Source: Oculatella sp. LEGE 06141
GTDB lineage: Bacteria > Cyanobacteriota > Cyanobacteriia > Elainellales > Elainellaceae
Assembly (NCBI RefSeq): GCF_015207605.1
Contig: NZ_JADEWO010000026.1
Location: 26,660-90,659, forward strand
Direction: 5' to 3'
DNA: 64,000 bases
The position numbers and the translations under genes are program-made. This document shows, piece after piece, positions 62,902 to 64,000 of the stretch. Numbering within the stretch: position 1 is the first letter of the stretch; every line of letters begins with the position of its first letter. Below the pieces are notes generated by a model. That model saw only the letters and a program-made list of their open reading frames with translations. It was not told the origin of the DNA and made no database searches.

Positions 62902-64000
62902 ATGGCTATCAAAATAATGCCCCTTGGGGATTCGAACACACGTGGTAAAGATTGGGACCCCGCAGGGTATCGCGACAACCTGTGGAATCAACTAAAATCC
63001 AGCGGATTTGATGTAGATTTTGTTGGTTCTCAGAAGGAAGGCCCCAGCACTATCGATCGTGATCATGAGGGGCACGGGGGCTGGAGAATTGATGAAATTG
63101 CTAACAACGTTGACAGTTGGTTAACGAGCTATCAGCCCGATGTCATTATGCTGATGATCGGTACCAATGATGTCCTTCAGGATTATCAACTGAGTACAGC
63201 GATCGATCGCCTCAACAATCTGATCGACAAAATTGTTGCTAAAGTTCCAAACGCTTATCTGTTAGTCGGTTCTATTCCACCAATTGACAGACCCCTCGAT
63301 CAGCAACAAGTACTGGAGTACAACGCCCAGATTCCTGGTTTAGTTAGCTCCAAAGCCTCCCAGGGTAAAAAGGTTAAGTTCGTCGATATTTTCAAAGAAT
63401 TAACCTTTAGCGATCTGTCCTCTGACGACATTCACCCCACCGCTAGCGGATACGCCAAGATTGCGGATGTCTGGTACGATGCACTGCTGCCGCTCCCGGT
63501 TCTCAGTAATCCATCTCCTTCTCCATCTCCTTCCCCCAGCCCAACGCCCAACGTTATTCGCCTGGAAGCAGAGGCGATGCAGTTGACCAACTACGTCATT
63601 GAGTCGAATCAAAGCCCCGCATCAGGCAGCAAAATCATCAGCCTCTATCAAGGTGGAGGAACAACGGGTAGCGCCACTGGAACATTCAACGGCCCTACAG
63701 GTACTTACAACGTTGTTGTTGGCTATTTTGACGAAACAGATGGAAAGTCTCAACTAACCGTCAAAGTTGGCGGTGTCACCGATACCTGGACATTCGACAA
63801 GTGGTTAACCGATAGCTGGGTTACCTCCAAAACCAAGGCGACTCGTACTGTTGCCCAAGGTGTAACCCTGCAAGCGGGTTCAACCATTCAACTCAGTGGA
63901 GTGGCAGACGGCGGTGAATGGGCACGGGTTGACTACATCGACTTTATTCCGGTGAGCAGTTCACCATCACCCAGTCCTACCCCCGCCCCTACCCCCACAC
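62902..64000 (+). CDS. SGNH/GDSL hydrolase with carbohydrate-binding module (partial, C-terminus outside window)
   Basis: An open frame to the right edge, at least 366 residues. SGNH blocks are visible: IMPLGDSNTRG (block I, Ser), DVIMLMIGTNDV (block III, Asn), and DDIHPTASGYAKIADVW (block V, Asp and His), so the esterase part spans about 1-200. A linker of repeated Ser-Pro (about 203-217) leads to a CBM6/CBM35-like domain (about 218-350: LEAEAMQLTNYVIESN, then GEWARVDYIDFIPV), and a second Pro-rich linker follows at the edge. No Sec signal is seen at the chosen start. Carbohydrate esterase or cell-wall acting enzyme is likely. Confidence 0.85.
   Translation, partial: MAIKIMPLGDSNTRGKDWDPAGYRDNLWNQLKSSGFDVDFVGSQKEGPSTIDRDHEGHGGWRIDEIANNVDSWLTSYQPDVIMLMIGTNDVLQDYQLSTAIDRLNNLIDKIVAKVPNAYLLVGSIPPIDRPLDQQQVLEYNAQIPGLVSSKASQGKKVKFVDIFKELTFSDLSSDDIHPTASGYAKIADVWYDALLPLPVLSNPSPSPSPSPSPTPNVIRLEAEAMQLTNYVIESNQSPASGSKIISLYQGGGTTGSATGTFNGPTGTYNVVVGYFDETDGKSQLTVKVGGVTDTWTFDKWLTDSWVTSKTKATRTVAQGVTLQAGSTIQLSGVADGGEWARVDYIDFIPVSSSPSPSPTPAPTPT

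Overview
The window is chromosomal DNA from a cyanobacterium, most likely a filamentous Leptolyngbya- or Oscillatoriales-type organism. The evidence is the very dense GCGATCGC (HIP1-type) palindromes across almost all genes, a stand-alone helical carotenoid protein (OCP N-terminal domain paralogue), a Ycf45-type ATPase, an RppA/RppB-like two-component pair, DUF6335 and small zinc-ribbon proteins typical of cyanobacteria, a perfect NtcA box, and a split MntCAB manganese importer. No phage, plasmid, CRISPR or large mobile element is present. Most of the region is ordinary housekeeping and stress/nutrient genes, with small repeats in the gaps.

Layout. 1-4.4 kb: the 3' part of the window's first gene (a multi-PAS sensor, partial), a helical carotenoid protein, a SemiSWEET sugar carrier, an ArsR-type metalloid sensor and a RemA/DUF370-like protein. 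4.7-8.0 kb: a stand-alone elongation factor G that carries the two cysteines known from redox-regulated cyanobacterial EF-G, and a DEDDh exonuclease. 8.3-13.6 kb: a complete urease operon ureABCGDEF behind an NtcA-type promoter. 13.7-21.7 kb: a hydrolase-like protein, an MFS exporter, acetohydroxyacid synthase with a C-terminal zinc ribbon, an FtsL-like protein plus division PBP (FtsI), and a membrane protein. 21.7-23.0 kb: a gene-poor AT-rich stretch with one 55-residue zinc-ribbon gene. 23.0-30.6 kb: an EamA exporter, a transposase fragment, a GntR/FCD regulator and a polyamine/Fe-type ABC importer with a Tat-targeted binding protein. 30.7-32.7 kb: Ycf45 and a small ORF.

32.9-38.3 kb: a manganese-import locus in which mntC (minus) is separated from mntA-mntB (plus) by a Dps-like ferritin, a Rieske ferredoxin and a pentapeptide-repeat protein; both mnt halves are preceded by paired TTTCAT half-sites 11 bp apart. 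38.5-44 kb: an HD phosphohydrolase, tRNA-Gly(CCC), an SDR, DUF6335, a stress-type membrane protein and a baeRF-like protein. 44-49.8 kb: a response regulator-kinase hybrid, a 1227-residue CBS/PAS hybrid kinase and a transglutaminase-like protease. 50-64 kb: a GHL10 glycoside hydrolase, small unknowns, a phosphodiester glycosidase, a TVP38 membrane protein, an outer-membrane barrel-like protein, the RppA/RppB pair, a methyltransferase, a large U32 peptidase-family (RlhA-like) Fe-S protein and the start of an SGNH hydrolase with a carbohydrate-binding module (partial at the right edge).

The items most worth a second look are the phased boxes and odd gene content of the split mnt locus, a three-copy inverted-repeat element (about 83-96 bp) that always lies just downstream of a plus-strand gene, the zinc-ribbon tail on acetohydroxyacid synthase, the NtcA promoter of the urease operon, and the EF-G cysteine pair. 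I did not find a clearly new defence or mobile system. All functional calls rest on reading motifs by eye; no database search was run.
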